DNA from: Brevibacterium aurantiacum
Lineage (GTDB): Bacteria > Actinomycetota > Actinomycetes > Actinomycetales > Brevibacteriaceae
Reading direction: 5' to 3'
Length of the DNA: 64,000 nucleotides
Assembly: GCF_900169065.1 (NCBI RefSeq)
Contig: NZ_FXZB01000010.1
Location: forward strand, 1 to 64,000
Made by a program: the position numbers and the translations under genes. Below the pieces are notes generated by a model, which saw only the letters and a program-made list of their open reading frames with translations, had not been told where the DNA came from and did no database searches. Shown here in pieces: positions 42,386-52,336 of the stretch (within the stretch, counting starts at the first letter, position 1; every line of letters starts with the position of its first letter).

Positions 42386-44067
42386 ATCTGCTGTCGGCAA
42401 CACCGGGCAGGCACCGTGGGGCACATGAGCGCGAACCGAGCGGCCGCCTCGGCGCCGGAGATCTCACGGGGCTGGGACGACTGCTGGCCTTCATGCTCCG
42501 CCGGGATCGGCTGTGGATGCCCCTCTGGGTGCTCGGCCTCGCCGCACTCACGGCGTACTTCGCCAATGCGATCGCCGTGGTCATGGATGCCGATTCGCTG
42601 CAGGACATGACGGTGTTCGCGAAGAATCCGGTCATGGCGCTCATCACCGGGCCGGGATACGGGCTCGATGACGTGAGCGTTCCACGCTTCATCGTCGGCA
42701 TGTACGGGGTCTTCCTCATGATCGGCACCGCGCTGATGTCGATCATGACGGTCTCCCGGCACACCAGGGCCGAGGAGCAGACTGGTCGGGCCGAACTGGT
42801 CCGCGCAAATGTCATCGGTCGCCACACCCAGCTCATCGCCGCCCTCGTCCTCACGGTGATCATGAACGCCGTTGTCGCCGCGCTCATGGCCGTTGCCTTC
42901 CAGTTCTCGGACGCCGAACCGGACTCCTTGGCCTCAACCCTGCTGTTCACCATCGGCATCGGCGTCGTCGGATGCGTGTTCGCAGGCATCGCCGCGGTCA
43001 CGGTCCAGCTGAGTGCGTTCGCCCGGGCCGCCTCGGGCATGGCCGGAGCCGTGTTGGCCACCAGCTTCGTCATCCGCGGGATCGGCGATATGTCTGCCGT
43101 AGGTCAAGGAGACCTTGACTGGCTGTCCTGGCTCTCTCCCCTCGGCTGGGCGCAGCAGACCGCACCGTTCACCCTCGACCGGTGGTGGCCGTTGTGGTTC
43201 GCGGCAGGTCTGTTCCTTCTCCTCGTCATCACAGCACTCGTCCTGCAGTCCCGTCGAGATTTGGGAGCCGGCATCGTCGCCGAGCGCCTCGGCCGTGCTC
43301 ATGCCGGGCGGGGACTGTCGACCACCTTCGGCCTCGCCTTCCGTCTGCAGCGCTCCGGGCTCCTCTGGTGGTCAGTGGGGTTGCTCGTCATGGGTTCGAT
43401 CTTCGGCTCCTTCACGGGTGCCATGGACGAGAGTGCCGATGGAATGCCCGAGGAGATCCTGGCGATCATGGGCGGACGTTCGGGCATCGTCGACGGCTAC
43501 CTCGGCTATATGGCCCTGTACTTCGCGATGATCGTCTCCGTCTACGCGATCATCGCCGCCGGCGGACTCCGGGGTGAGGAGCAGGGCTTCCATACGGAGC
43601 CGGTGCTGGCGACTGCGGTCTCGCGCACCGGCTGGATGCTCTCGTGGGCAGGGGTGACGCTGCTGGGGTCGGCCTGGCTGATGCTGCTCGCCGGCCTCGG
43701 CGAGGGGATCGGTGCGGCCACCTCGATGGGTGACTGGGGCCTGCTCGGACCCACGGTGCTCGGGCACCTCGCGCAGACCGCCTCGGTGTGGGCTCTCCTC
43801 GGACTGTCCTATCTGCTCTACGGTTTCGCGCCCCGCCTGATGGGGCTGAGCTGGATCGTCTTCGCCGCCTCGGCCGTCCTGGCCCTGTTCGGTTCGATGC
43901 TCCAACTCGACGAGGCCGTCCTCGATGCCTCGATCTTCACCCACATCGGCCAGTACCCGTCAGAGAATCTGTCCGCCGAGGCGGTGCTCGGCTTCCTTGT
44001 GACCGCCGCGGTTCTCGTGGGGTTGGGTGGGCTGGGGTTCAGGCGGCGGGACCTTGTGACGGCGTGA
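42382..44067 (+). CDS. ABC exporter membrane subunit
   Basis: A 561-residue membrane protein with twelve helices, twice the usual size: it is an internal fusion of two six-helix halves, as in Tat/ABC-2 'antibiotic transport' permeases. The first half begins [19 protein letters not shown], the second [38 protein letters not shown] and [21 protein letters not shown] are the corresponding cytoplasmic loops in the two halves. It forms the channel for the ATPase encoded upstream. The ATG at 42382 overlaps its stop. Confidence 0.85.
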   Translation: MNLLSATPGRHRGAHEREPSGRLGAGDLTGLGRLLAFMLRRDRLWMPLWVLGLAALTAYFANAIAVVMDADSLQDMTVFAKNPVMALITGPGYGLDDVSVPRFIVGMYGVFLMIGTALMSIMTVSRHTRAEEQTGRAELVRANVIGRHTQLIAALVLTVIMNAVVAALMAVAFQFSDAEPDSLASTLLFTIGIGVVGCVFAGIAAVTVQLSAFARAASGMAGAVLATSFVIRGIGDMSAVGQGDLDWLSWLSPLGWAQQTAPFTLDRWWPLWFAAGLFLLLVITALVLQSRRDLGAGIVAERLGRAHAGRGLSTTFGLAFRLQRSGLLWWSVGLLVMGSIFGSFTGAMDESADGMPEEILAIMGGRSGIVDGYLGYMALYFAMIVSVYAIIAAGGLRGEEQGFHTEPVLATAVSRTGWMLSWAGVTLLGSAWLMLLAGLGEGIGAATSMGDWGLLGPTVLGHLAQTASVWALLGLSYLLYGFAPRLMGLSWIVFAASAVLALFGSMLQLDEAVLDASIFTHIGQYPSENLSAEAVLGFLVTAAVLVGLGGLGFRRRDLVTA

Positions 44068-44148
44068 GTGCGGGCCGTTCACGGCGTGAGCGCGGGCCCG
44101 CCGCTGCCTCGAGCAGGTGCCGGTGACGCCTGGAGCAGGTGCCCGTGA
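44059..44148. repeat. Two 22-bp tandem duplications at operon end
   Basis: ACGGCGTGAGTGCGGGCC at 44059 is repeated with changes at 44081. GAGCAGGTGCC at 44111 is repeated at 44133. Both pairs have a 22-base period. The first includes the exporter stop codon. Confidence 0.6.
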
Positions 44149-44201
44149 ACGAGTTCGTTGAGCACATTGCAGCTTCGGCGGGGCAGGACTAACGTATATC
44201 C

Positions 44202-45821
44202 GTGATCACTACAGATATAGCAATCATCGGTTCCGGAGCATCAGGCACCCATTGCCTGCTGCAGATCCTCGACCACCTGGAGTCCAGCTCCGATCCGATC
44301 CGCATCACCGTGATCGATCGCGACAGCCAATTCCATTCCGGCATCCCCTATGGCCACAGGTCCGGCCCGTCATCACTGCTGATCACGAAGCTCTCGGATT
44401 TCCTCTCGCACTCCGAGCTCATCAGCTTCAAGGACTGGCTCGACGAACACCGTGACGCAATCCTCGCGACGTCGAAACTCGACCGCGACTGGCTGGATCG
44501 CCACGGTGATGACATCCGGCACGGTCGGTGGGAAGATCTCTACCTCCCACGCAGACTGTACGGACGCTATCTGCGGAGTCAGGCGGAATCGGCGATCCGG
44601 CGAGCAGCCGAGAGGCATGCAGCCTCCGTCGACTACCTCACCGCTGAAATCTCGGACGTCATTCCTCAAGAGGATGGCAGCGCCGTGCTGCGCGGAGATG
44701 TTCTCAGCACAGACGGAGTCTCGACTATCGAAGTCTGCGCGCTGAGAACTGTTCTGTCCGTCGGCTCGCCCCCGGTCAGGGCACTGTCCATCAGTGCTGA
44801 GACGTGCGAATCGAGTTCGGCACAGCCTGCGCACCAACAGGTGTGCGGCTACGTCGACGACATCCACGCGCCGACGATCGAATACGTGATCGCCGGCATC
44901 GGCGAACATCTTGAGTCGGTTCCGAGCCAGCAGCGTCGCATTCTCGTCGTCGGAGGCAATGCCGACGCCTTGGAATTCGTCCTCGCTTCCTCGACTCTGA
45001 GACAATCGACCGGAGCCTCGCTGTCCGTCCTCTCGCCCCGCGGTCGCCCCTATTACTGGCGACACGAACGTCCCGACGAAAGACCGGAGCTCGGTGCCGT
45101 GCAGGCCCTTCTCGGTGGAATAGACGAGGGGGTCAAGCCCACTGCACGCGAGTTCTCTCTGGCCGTCGAAGCCGATATCACCAACTCAATCGCGCACGGA
45201 ACCGACAAGGCGACGGTATCGGCGATCATGGACTCCGTCGGCCAGGTCATCGGCCACATGGACGAGACAGAGCTCGCTGAGATGGCGGGAACCTATGGAC
45301 TGCGCATCTCGAATCTGCTCCGCCAAGCAGGTGGGGACGCCATCGATCTCCTCGACGCGGCTTCCGGTGAGGCCACGGTGACCTTCGAATCAGGCCGTTT
45401 CGTCTCTGCGGTCCAACGCGATGGCCTCTTCACTGTCTCCGTGCGGAATCAGGACGCCGAGCGCACAGGCTCGGATCTTCTGCCGCAGGAATACGCCGTC
45501 ATCGTCAATGCCACCGGCTTCGAAGCGGTGTCCGAGTCGAGGTCCCCGCTCCTGCAGAATCTTCTGCGCTCCGGTGTCGCCACGACGTCGTGCTCCGGCG
45601 CGGGGCTGGCCACGGATTGCAGTTTCCGCACCGCACCCGGCATCTATGTCCTCGGCCCGCTGCTGTCCGGTTTCAACCACGACGGCACTGTCGTCTGGCA
45701 CGCAGAGAGCGTCAATCGGATCATCCATCTGGCAGCACGACTCGCGCCGCTGCTGGTGGAGGACACAGTGCAGCGACGGTCGGTCGGATCCACGCCTGCC
45801 CACGCCATCACACGGGCATGA
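44202..45821 (+). CDS. FAD/NAD(P)-binding oxidoreductase-like protein
   Basis: A 539-residue flavoprotein-like enzyme of the FAD_NAD(P)-binding (PF13454-like) group. DIAIIGSGASGTHCLLQIL at the start is the dinucleotide motif. HSGIPYG, LPRRLYGRYL and the late NATGF and YVLGPLLSGFNHDGTVVWHAESVNR blocks are typical. A second Rossmann motif (RRILVVGGNADALEF) lies in the middle. It resembles HpnW/lysine-monooxygenase-like proteins of unknown reaction. The GTG at 44202 starts it. The 3' end overlaps that of the convergent LuxR gene by 14 bases, so the two transcripts are antisense there. Confidence 0.78.
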   Translation: MITTDIAIIGSGASGTHCLLQILDHLESSSDPIRITVIDRDSQFHSGIPYGHRSGPSSLLITKLSDFLSHSELISFKDWLDEHRDAILATSKLDRDWLDRHGDDIRHGRWEDLYLPRRLYGRYLRSQAESAIRRAAERHAASVDYLTAEISDVIPQEDGSAVLRGDVLSTDGVSTIEVCALRTVLSVGSPPVRALSISAETCESSSAQPAHQQVCGYVDDIHAPTIEYVIAGIGEHLESVPSQQRRILVVGGNADALEFVLASSTLRQSTGASLSVLSPRGRPYYWRHERPDERPELGAVQALLGGIDEGVKPTAREFSLAVEADITNSIAHGTDKATVSAIMDSVGQVIGHMDETELAEMAGTYGLRISNLLRQAGGDAIDLLDAASGEATVTFESGRFVSAVQRDGLFTVSVRNQDAERTGSDLLPQEYAVIVNATGFEAVSESRSPLLQNLLRSGVATTSCSGAGLATDCSFRTAPGIYVLGPLLSGFNHDGTVVWHAESVNRIIHLAARLAPLLVEDTVQRRSVGSTPAHAITRA

Positions 45822-48285
45822 TGAATCCCATCGAGCGGGCTCGCGCGATGACCTCGGCCTTGTTCGATACGCCGAACTTCCGGTAGAGCGCCGAGAGCCG
45901 GTTCTTCACAGTCCCCGTGACCTGGTGCAGCTCCCTCGAAATCTGTGCGATCGAGAGTCCCTCAGCCAGGCAGTCCAGCAGCTGGGTCTCCGCCGCGCTC
46001 AGCTGCGGCAGCGAGGCGTGGTGTACCGAGATCGCGCCCACCGAACGCAGACGGTCCATGAATTCCTCACGGCCGCGGAAGAATCCAGCGAAGGCCAGAT
46101 TGATCTCATCCCACGCCGCAGAGGAGGTCGTCAGGTCGATGAGATCAATCCTGTCCTGCTGCGGCAGGAACGCCAGCGGCAGCAGTGATCCCACCCAGGA
46201 ACAGAGGCCGACGGCAGTGCCGAATTCGGCGACGGCGTCGCTCACCCTGCCCACCCGCAGCAGGGCAGCCGCCTTGATCGCCGCCAGTTCCGCTCTCCTC
46301 AGCGGCGTGAGCACCTCATTGTAGAACCAGGTGTCGGCCAGCGAGATCGCGCTCTCATAGCGGCCGGCGACAAGCTCGATGCGTACCGAGAGCACAATGC
46401 GCTCGTCGGAGAGCGGGGACATCCGGGCGAGTTCGAGTTCGGCCAATTTGAGTCGGCCGAGGCCGATGAAGACCATGCCGCGGCTGGCGCTGAGCAGGTC
46501 AGCACCTGTCGCGGACGTCTCGGGGCCGCCGCGGTGCTTCTCGACATCGTCATTGGCGAAGAGCAGTCCGGACTCTGTCGCCGCAGAGAGCACCGCGATC
46601 ATGCGACCGATCACCGGCAGGAACACCCACAACGACCTGTTCTCCGGGTAATCGGCCAGTGCGCGGAATTCCTCCCGCGCCAGATCGAGGTCGAGTCGAT
46701 CCAGTGCTCTCTTGGCCGCGGCGATGTGTTGGGCCGGATGGACCAGTTCGTCGAGGATGAGCGGGAACCACGGGCCGTCTGTCAGCTGCGTGAGGTAGTC
46801 GTCGGCGGTGTCGTGATCACCGCAGTGGACCGCCACCAGAGCCGACCACGCCATGATCGCCGGCAGCAGGAAGTCGCCGTCGATGTGGTTGTCACGTGCG
46901 GGAGTTTCGATCTCGTGGAGGATCGACAGCGCCCTGCGCGGATCGGATGCGTGGAACAGTGACACGGCGGTGATGAATCTGATGACGAGGTGGGCCCGCC
47001 TGCCCGCCGGTCTGGCCGACCAGTCGAGTCCGAGCGCGGCCGCCTCGGGGTGTCTGCCCTCGCCTGAGAGGTCGACGATCCGACGCAGCACCGCAAAGTA
47101 GCCGGCTCGTTCGCCCTGCACCGGGGGCGGGCCGTCGAGCTCCGATTCGACCTTCGCCGAGGCGGGTCCTGGGAAATGCTTCCACAGCTGTCCGGGGTGG
47201 GTGGCAGCGACAAGAGCTTCTCGCACTCGCTTCTCGTCGATGCCGTCTTCCAACCGATCTCTGAGCCCTTCGGCGATCATCGCGAAGAAATTGAGAGTGG
47301 GTTCGGCCTCGAGCGCTTCAGCAGGCAGAGAGCCGAATGCCGTGCAGCTCGCCTGTGGGACGAGCAGAAATGTCGACAGCCCGAAGGCCTCCTGGGCTCT
47401 CACCAAAGTCGACCACAGCCGAGCCTGTCGAGCCAGAATCAGGGCGTCTGCGAGCAGCGCCGGATCGGTCGACTGTGAGTTCTCGAGCTGGTCGAGCAGT
47501 GCGGCGGAGAGTTGCTCGATCGCTTCTCCATGACCATCGGCATCCTCGAAATCATGACGCAGCTTCGCCGCCAGAAGCCCAGGGATCTGCAGATGCTGGC
47601 GGTCGTCGATCTCACCGGCACTCACGACGACCCCCGACATCCGCAGTCTCATGAGAATGTTCTCGGCGTCTTTCGAACCGCCTCCGTCGGCCGTCACCGA
47701 TGGCACCGAGGCGATTGCGAACAGCGCAGACTGTTTGGTGAAGGCGCTCAGGTGCGACAACATCGTCGCAAAACGAATGTCGCCCTCTGCCAGACCGAGG
47801 TTCGGAGTCGGCGTCAACGTGGCGATGTAGTCGGCGAAGCTTCTCAGCGACATGTCCGTGGGCAGCGGAGCATCCCTGAGCACCTCGATGACGGTGCGTG
47901 CCAGGCTCAATCGTCCGGCGCTGGCTTCGAACAGCTGTGCGATCTGCTCCTTCGACACCCTCGCCGATTCCCTCAGGCCCAGCCGGCTGACGAACTCGCG
48001 CAGGTCCCGGATCACCTCGTCCCGACCGTCGCTGTCTCGATCAGCTGCATCCTTGCTGCTGCCCCGGCCGGTCTCGGCACCGGGGACCCCACCGGCAGCG
48101 GATGCACCGCCGGGGTTGGTCCAACTGTCGGAAAACACGTCACTCCTCGTCAGATCTTCATCATCGGCTCTACGGTCGGAATGCAGATTCATCACGACCG
48201 ACCTTTCACAGTCGCCGCCCATTGGGGCAGTTCCCTCTGATAGCGTCCCCAGCGACGCTCTTCGCACGGCGGTGACATCGCTCAT
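45808..48285 (-). CDS. Large LuxR-type regulator at the end of the EPS operon
   Basis: An 825-residue protein. The C-terminal 65 residues are a LuxR helix-turn-helix (SAAETQLLDCLAEGLSIAQI then TGTVKNRLSALYRKFGVSN). The rest is alpha-helical, consistent with TPR-like repeats. Unlike MalT/LAL regulators I see no clear Walker A motif. The ATG at 48285 overlaps the glycosidase-like gene stop, so it ends the polysaccharide operon. An internal ATG at 48192 is also possible. It may sense a cell-surface or nutrient cue and control the operon in which it lies. Confidence 0.8.
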   Translation of the reverse strand: MSDVTAVRRASLGTLSEGTAPMGGDCERSVVMNLHSDRRADDEDLTRSDVFSDSWTNPGGASAAGGVPGAETGRGSSKDAADRDSDGRDEVIRDLREFVSRLGLRESARVSKEQIAQLFEASAGRLSLARTVIEVLRDAPLPTDMSLRSFADYIATLTPTPNLGLAEGDIRFATMLSHLSAFTKQSALFAIASVPSVTADGGGSKDAENILMRLRMSGVVVSAGEIDDRQHLQIPGLLAAKLRHDFEDADGHGEAIEQLSAALLDQLENSQSTDPALLADALILARQARLWSTLVRAQEAFGLSTFLLVPQASCTAFGSLPAEALEAEPTLNFFAMIAEGLRDRLEDGIDEKRVREALVAATHPGQLWKHFPGPASAKVESELDGPPPVQGERAGYFAVLRRIVDLSGEGRHPEAAALGLDWSARPAGRRAHLVIRFITAVSLFHASDPRRALSILHEIETPARDNHIDGDFLLPAIMAWSALVAVHCGDHDTADDYLTQLTDGPWFPLILDELVHPAQHIAAAKRALDRLDLDLAREEFRALADYPENRSLWVFLPVIGRMIAVLSAATESGLLFANDDVEKHRGGPETSATGADLLSASRGMVFIGLGRLKLAELELARMSPLSDERIVLSVRIELVAGRYESAISLADTWFYNEVLTPLRRAELAAIKAAALLRVGRVSDAVAEFGTAVGLCSWVGSLLPLAFLPQQDRIDLIDLTTSSAAWDEINLAFAGFFRGREEFMDRLRSVGAISVHHASLPQLSAAETQLLDCLAEGLSIAQISRELHQVTGTVKNRLSALYRKFGVSNKAEVIARARSMGFIMPV

Positions 48286-49304
48286 CCGTTCGGGTAGTGA
48301 TCGGCGATGGCGGCGGCGACCTTCGGGACTGAGGACTTCGGGCTGCCGTCGATTTCATAGAGTCCGAAGCCGTCATCGTTGTGTGCTCCGTCGTTGCGCA
48401 GCCTGTAGACGAAGACCGGATCGGCTCGTGTGCGTGAGAAGGCATCGATCGACTTGGTCAGCGATTCGACCTGCTGGTCTTCCGTATAGAGCTCCGGGCC
48501 GGTCTGAAGCCCGAATTCCCCCACCGACACGGGCAGACCGGCAGAGTCTTCCAACCGTCTCAGTCGCTCCGGCAGGGATGAGATCGCCTCGTCGGAGACC
48601 ACCGGATAGAGATTGATCGTGCTCATATCGAGATTCTTCCGGACCCCGGAGAAGAATCTCAGCCAGTCCGCCTCCCTCTCATCGTTGACCGGATAGCCGC
48701 TTGCGCTTGTTGTGATCTTCACATCCGGCGAATGCCGATGGATCGACTCTCTGGCCACGCCGAGGGCCTCGTCTAGGTCAGACAGATACTCATCGAAGTC
48801 GCCGGTGATCGCGGCAGCACTCCTGAAGTCGGTGTCGCTGACCTCGTTGTAGACCTGCCACACGGAAGTCCTTGAACCGAAGCGCTCGCTGAGAGTGCTC
48901 CAGTACTGATCCATGGTCTCGAAGTACTCTTCGGTGTTGCCTGTGGCAGGGGCGCCGTCAACGGTGAGCAGACAGACGCCCAGGCCGAGAGAGTCCACGA
49001 GGTCGAAGGCCTCGTCGTAGGCCGACAGCCGGTCGGGGTCGAAGACCACCTTCCCCTGGTCCGACCAGGATCTCAGCACCTGGTGACCGACAACGCCGAA
49101 CCGCACCCACCCGGCACCGAGCTTTCTGACCCGTCGGACGTCACGTTCGAAGTCCTGCAGGCCGGGCTGTGGAGCACTGAGGGTGAAACCGATCTTCCCG
49201 ACCGGGCTCGACCCGGTCCCGCACGAGGCCACGAAGGGCGCCAGCGTGAGAATTCCCGCTCCGAGCAGAGCGCGTCGACGGGTGAGTGCGGGACGAGCTC
49301 TCAT
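48282..49304 (-). CDS. Glycosidase-like lipoprotein in EPS operon
   Basis: A 340-residue lipoprotein. The start is Tat-like: RRRALLGAGILTLAPFVASC with the lipid Cys at about 28. The mature part resembles a TIM-barrel glycoside hydrolase (clan A): GAGWVRFGVVG near the start, the acid/base region WQVYNEVSDTDF, and VSVGEFGLQTG with a possible nucleophile near the end. GH39/GH5-like beta-glycosidases share this layout. It could trim the polymer at the surface. It overlaps the GT2 gene upstream and the LuxR gene downstream. Confidence 0.72.
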   Translation of the reverse strand: MRARPALTRRRALLGAGILTLAPFVASCGTGSSPVGKIGFTLSAPQPGLQDFERDVRRVRKLGAGWVRFGVVGHQVLRSWSDQGKVVFDPDRLSAYDEAFDLVDSLGLGVCLLTVDGAPATGNTEEYFETMDQYWSTLSERFGSRTSVWQVYNEVSDTDFRSAAAITGDFDEYLSDLDEALGVARESIHRHSPDVKITTSASGYPVNDEREADWLRFFSGVRKNLDMSTINLYPVVSDEAISSLPERLRRLEDSAGLPVSVGEFGLQTGPELYTEDQQVESLTKSIDAFSRTRADPVFVYRLRNDGAHNDDGFGLYEIDGSPKSSVPKVAAAIADHYPNG

Positions 49305-50308
49305 TCCGCACGCTCTTTGAGTCTGCTGCGCATTCGATATGCCATGCTGTGGACCCCAGGACTCGTCCTGGCAAGTGCCAAGGAGAGTCCCCGACCGGTA
49401 TGCCGGGTCCTCAGTGCATCGACGACGTGGGAGAACCGGATCTCCTTCCTGCACCAGTCATAGACGTCCGAGCGCAGCTGCGGGGACTCGGTGTCCCCGG
49501 CAGCCTTGCTGATCATGTAGTTCAGCTGCATCCAGCGCATACGGTGCATCGTCTCCACGGCAGCCCGTCCCGAGTAGACGGAATTGAGAGCATCCTCGAT
49601 GTCACCCAGCACGGTGGCGAGGTCCCAGATCGTCGGACGCAGCTCAGCGGTGACCGACCCTGCGTGCAGGAAGTAGTTGTACATCGGGCGGGGTTCGAAG
49701 CTGACCGTCGTTACGGTGCTCAGCAGATTGAATGTGAAGCTGAGGTCGCTGTAGGTGTTGTCCTTAGACCGCACATGATTCGGTCGGAACAGCAGATGCT
49801 GGTTGAACAGGAGTCGACCGTCGATGAACAGGCGCAGCGCCTCGTTCGCGGGCAACGGCGATTCGACGTCGACGAACGGTCCGATGCTTGTCGCGCCGGA
49901 GGGCTCGATCGCCTTGAGCGGCAGGACCACCACATCGGAGTCCTCCTTCTCTCCCCGTTCGACGAGTATGTCGAGGCATTCGGGCTCGATCGTGTCATCG
50001 GAATCGACGAAGATCACCCACCTGCTGGCGACCATATCGAGAGCATGGTTGGTCACCGCAGCGTATCCCTGATTGTGCGGGAGGCGGTACCCCAGGAAAC
50101 GCGGATCCTCGGGCAGGAGGGAAAGGATCTCCTCCTCCGAACCGTCGTCGACGACAAGGACGCTGAAGTTCGCATTCGTCTGCGCGAGCAGCGAGTCCAG
50201 GGTGTGCGGAAGAGTCTTGGCGCTGTTGTAGGCGGGCACGATGACAGTCACCGCCCGATTACGTGTGGCGTCGGTGATCTGCTGCGGCGTCATGGACTCA
50301 AGCGTCAT
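49301..50308 (-). CDS. Family 2 glycosyltransferase
   Basis: A 335-residue GT-A fold transferase: VTVIVPAYNSAKTLPHTLDSLLAQT, then VLVVDDGSEEE and FVDSDDTIEP (the metal-binding DxD). It adds one sugar to the lipid-linked repeat unit. The ATG at 50308 overlaps the flippase 3' end by 11 bases, where its ribosome site lies. The C-terminal part has no membrane helix. Confidence 0.88.
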   Translation of the reverse strand: MTLESMTPQQITDATRNRAVTVIVPAYNSAKTLPHTLDSLLAQTNANFSVLVVDDGSEEEILSLLPEDPRFLGYRLPHNQGYAAVTNHALDMVASRWVIFVDSDDTIEPECLDILVERGEKEDSDVVVLPLKAIEPSGATSIGPFVDVESPLPANEALRLFIDGRLLFNQHLLFRPNHVRSKDNTYSDLSFTFNLLSTVTTVSFEPRPMYNYFLHAGSVTAELRPTIWDLATVLGDIEDALNSVYSGRAAVETMHRMRWMQLNYMISKAAGDTESPQLRSDVYDWCRKEIRFSHVVDALRTRHTGRGLSLALARTSPGVHSMAYRMRSRLKERAE

Positions 50309-51638
50309 GATCGACAGGCTCCTTCTCAGTGTCGTTGTTTCTGGGGTTCGTGGGCTGGGCGTCAGCCAGCTCGGGATTGTCTGCAATCTCGGGGGTGTCA
50401 GTCCCCGGCTTGCGTCCCCGCCATCGCAGAACGAAGAGGACTGCGGTGATGAAGAGCTCACCGAGGACCAGCGCCCATGCCGCGCCGATGGCTCCGAAGG
50501 CCATGGCCATCGGCACCAGGATGATGATGTGGACGATGGCCCCGCACATCATCGCCGCAGCGGTCTGCGAATAACGTCGCTGCGAGTTGAGGTCGAGCAT
50601 CAGTACGGCGATCCCGCCGCTGGCGACGAGAGCCAAGCCGATGATCTGAGTCGTCGGCACGACATCGTCGTATCCCGGGCCCAGGTACCAGGGCACGAAC
50701 CATGGTGCTGCGATGAGGAGGACGATCCCTCCGGCCGCGAAGAGGGTGAAGATCGCTGACATGATGACTGCGGGTGAGCTCGCGCCACGGGAATTCCTAT
50801 TGCGAGCGTCGACCATCCGTGGCATCAGCGCATCGGTGACGGTGAAGAGGACGCCGCGTCCAGCATTGCCGAAGCGTTCCGCTGCACCGTAGTGCGCGGC
50901 ATGGACGGGGGTCGAAATGAGACCGAGCACGACGACGGGTGCCGACCCCATCAGACTCTGGGCGAGGGAGGACAGGAAGAGATGCCTGCCATCCGTGAGT
51001 GCGTAGCGTGCCGCCTTCAGACTGGGCGCCGCCCATTTCACAGCCCGAGGCGCGAGGATCGGCCACGCGATGAGGGTCGCGATCGTCGGCGGAGCGAACT
51101 GCCAGGCGATCGCCCACTCGATGTCGTCTGGGCTGCGCACCGTCAGGACAAGACCGACGAGGGCCAGCCCGCGCGAGACCGCGGTGATCACCGCGAACAG
51201 CCGGAGCCGACGCAGTCCCTGCAACAGCCACGAGGGGAATCCGATTCCGCCGAGGATGACCACCGCGCCGACGAGGTAGAGCACGAAGTCATCGCGCATT
51301 GAGGGAATGATCGAGACTGCAAGCAGAAGTACACAGGCCCCGGTGCTCCAGAGCAGAACAACGGCGAGCAGGGTGGAGAAGATGACCTCCGAACGTTCGC
51401 GCTCGCTCTTGGCCATCGCCATCCTGCGCACCGCGCTGACAGAGAATCCGTAGTCGCAGAGACGGACGAGCAGCTGCAGCACGGCAACCGTGATGACCAC
51501 ACGACCGAAGGCGTTGACCCCAAGCAGTCTGGTCAGCATCGGCAGGCTGATGATCGGGTAGATGAAGGCAGCCAGTTGGCCGAGTCCGACGGCCAGAGCA
51601 TCGCCGCCGATCCCACGCAATCCGGCTTTGAGCCTCAT
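50298..51638 (-). CDS. Wzx-type polysaccharide flippase
   Basis: A 446-residue protein with twelve to fourteen helices: the start LGQLAAFIYPIISLPMLTRLLG is the usual polysaccharide-synthase opening, and helices follow to about residue 415. A Thr/Asn/Pro-rich tail ends it. It would move the lipid-linked repeat unit across the membrane for Wzy-type polymerisation. It overlaps the PIG-L gene (ATGA) and the GT2 gene. Confidence 0.88.
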   Translation of the reverse strand: MRLKAGLRGIGGDALAVGLGQLAAFIYPIISLPMLTRLLGVNAFGRVVITVAVLQLLVRLCDYGFSVSAVRRMAMAKSERERSEVIFSTLLAVVLLWSTGACVLLLAVSIIPSMRDDFVLYLVGAVVILGGIGFPSWLLQGLRRLRLFAVITAVSRGLALVGLVLTVRSPDDIEWAIAWQFAPPTIATLIAWPILAPRAVKWAAPSLKAARYALTDGRHLFLSSLAQSLMGSAPVVVLGLISTPVHAAHYGAAERFGNAGRGVLFTVTDALMPRMVDARNRNSRGASSPAVIMSAIFTLFAAGGIVLLIAAPWFVPWYLGPGYDDVVPTTQIIGLALVASGGIAVLMLDLNSQRRYSQTAAAMMCGAIVHIIILVPMAMAFGAIGAAWALVLGELFITAVLFVLRWRGRKPGTDTPEIADNPELADAQPTNPRNNDTEKEPVDHDA

Positions 51639-52336
51639 GCGTTCCGCCAGCTTTCGGCGCGGGTGATGCGTCGTACAGTATGGAAGGATTCCGCAAATTC
51701 GAGGCTGACCTGGCTGCCGCGGAAGGTCGCCAAGGCTTCGAGAGCGCGCAGGGACCGCGGTCCGGGATAGTCCTGGACCTGGGAGGCATAAGCGGAGAAG
51801 GCCGAGAGTTTGGCATCGATGTGATCCGAGATGTCGATGAACCAGTCCGGGGTGAAATCCGCCTCGATGTGCGGAGCATTCCAGTGGGTCTCCGAGATCG
51901 TCTCGTAGAGTGCCACAGTCGCGATTCCGAGACCCGAGCCCACAGGCCGCGTCGCCACCATTGCGGCTTCGAATACAGCCTTGTGGTCGAGATGGCGGTC
52001 GGGGAATGAGGCGAGCACGAGATCCGGTTGGAGACGGTCGACTGCCTCCTGGATTCCCGAGTTGAGTTCGGCAACGCCCATCCGCGCGAGCTCGACTGAA
52101 GGGTGCGGCAGGAACTCGGTGGTCTTGACCTCGAGTGCGGCATGCGCCCTCTGCGCTTCGGCACGGATCTTCTCTGCCGTGTCAGCAAGGTACAGCGGAG
52201 GCATGTCCTGCGAGGCCACGAGGACGTGGACCTCGCAGCCGTGGGCGGCCAGTGCCGCCATCGTGCCTCCGGCACCGAGGACTTCGTCATCGGGGTGAGG
52301 GGCGATGACTAAGGCACGTGAGTATTCTGTCTTCAC
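51635..52336 (-). CDS. PIG-L-family deacetylase
   Basis: A 233-residue zinc enzyme. The metal-binding HPDDE (residues 14-18, in IAPHPDDEVLGAGG) and a later DHKAV block (HLDHKAVFEAA) are typical of the GlcNAc-PI/mycothiol/bacillithiol deacetylase family. Within a polysaccharide operon it probably removes an acetyl group from a sugar-bound intermediate. The overlaps with DegT and flippase genes place it inside the assembly chain. Confidence 0.88.
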   Translation of the reverse strand: MKTEYSRALVIAPHPDDEVLGAGGTMAALAAHGCEVHVLVASQDMPPLYLADTAEKIRAEAQRAHAALEVKTTEFLPHPSVELARMGVAELNSGIQEAVDRLQPDLVLASFPDRHLDHKAVFEAAMVATRPVGSGLGIATVALYETISETHWNAPHIEADFTPDWFIDISDHIDAKLSAFSAYASQVQDYPGPRSLRALEALATFRGSQVSLEFAESFHTVRRITRAESWRNA

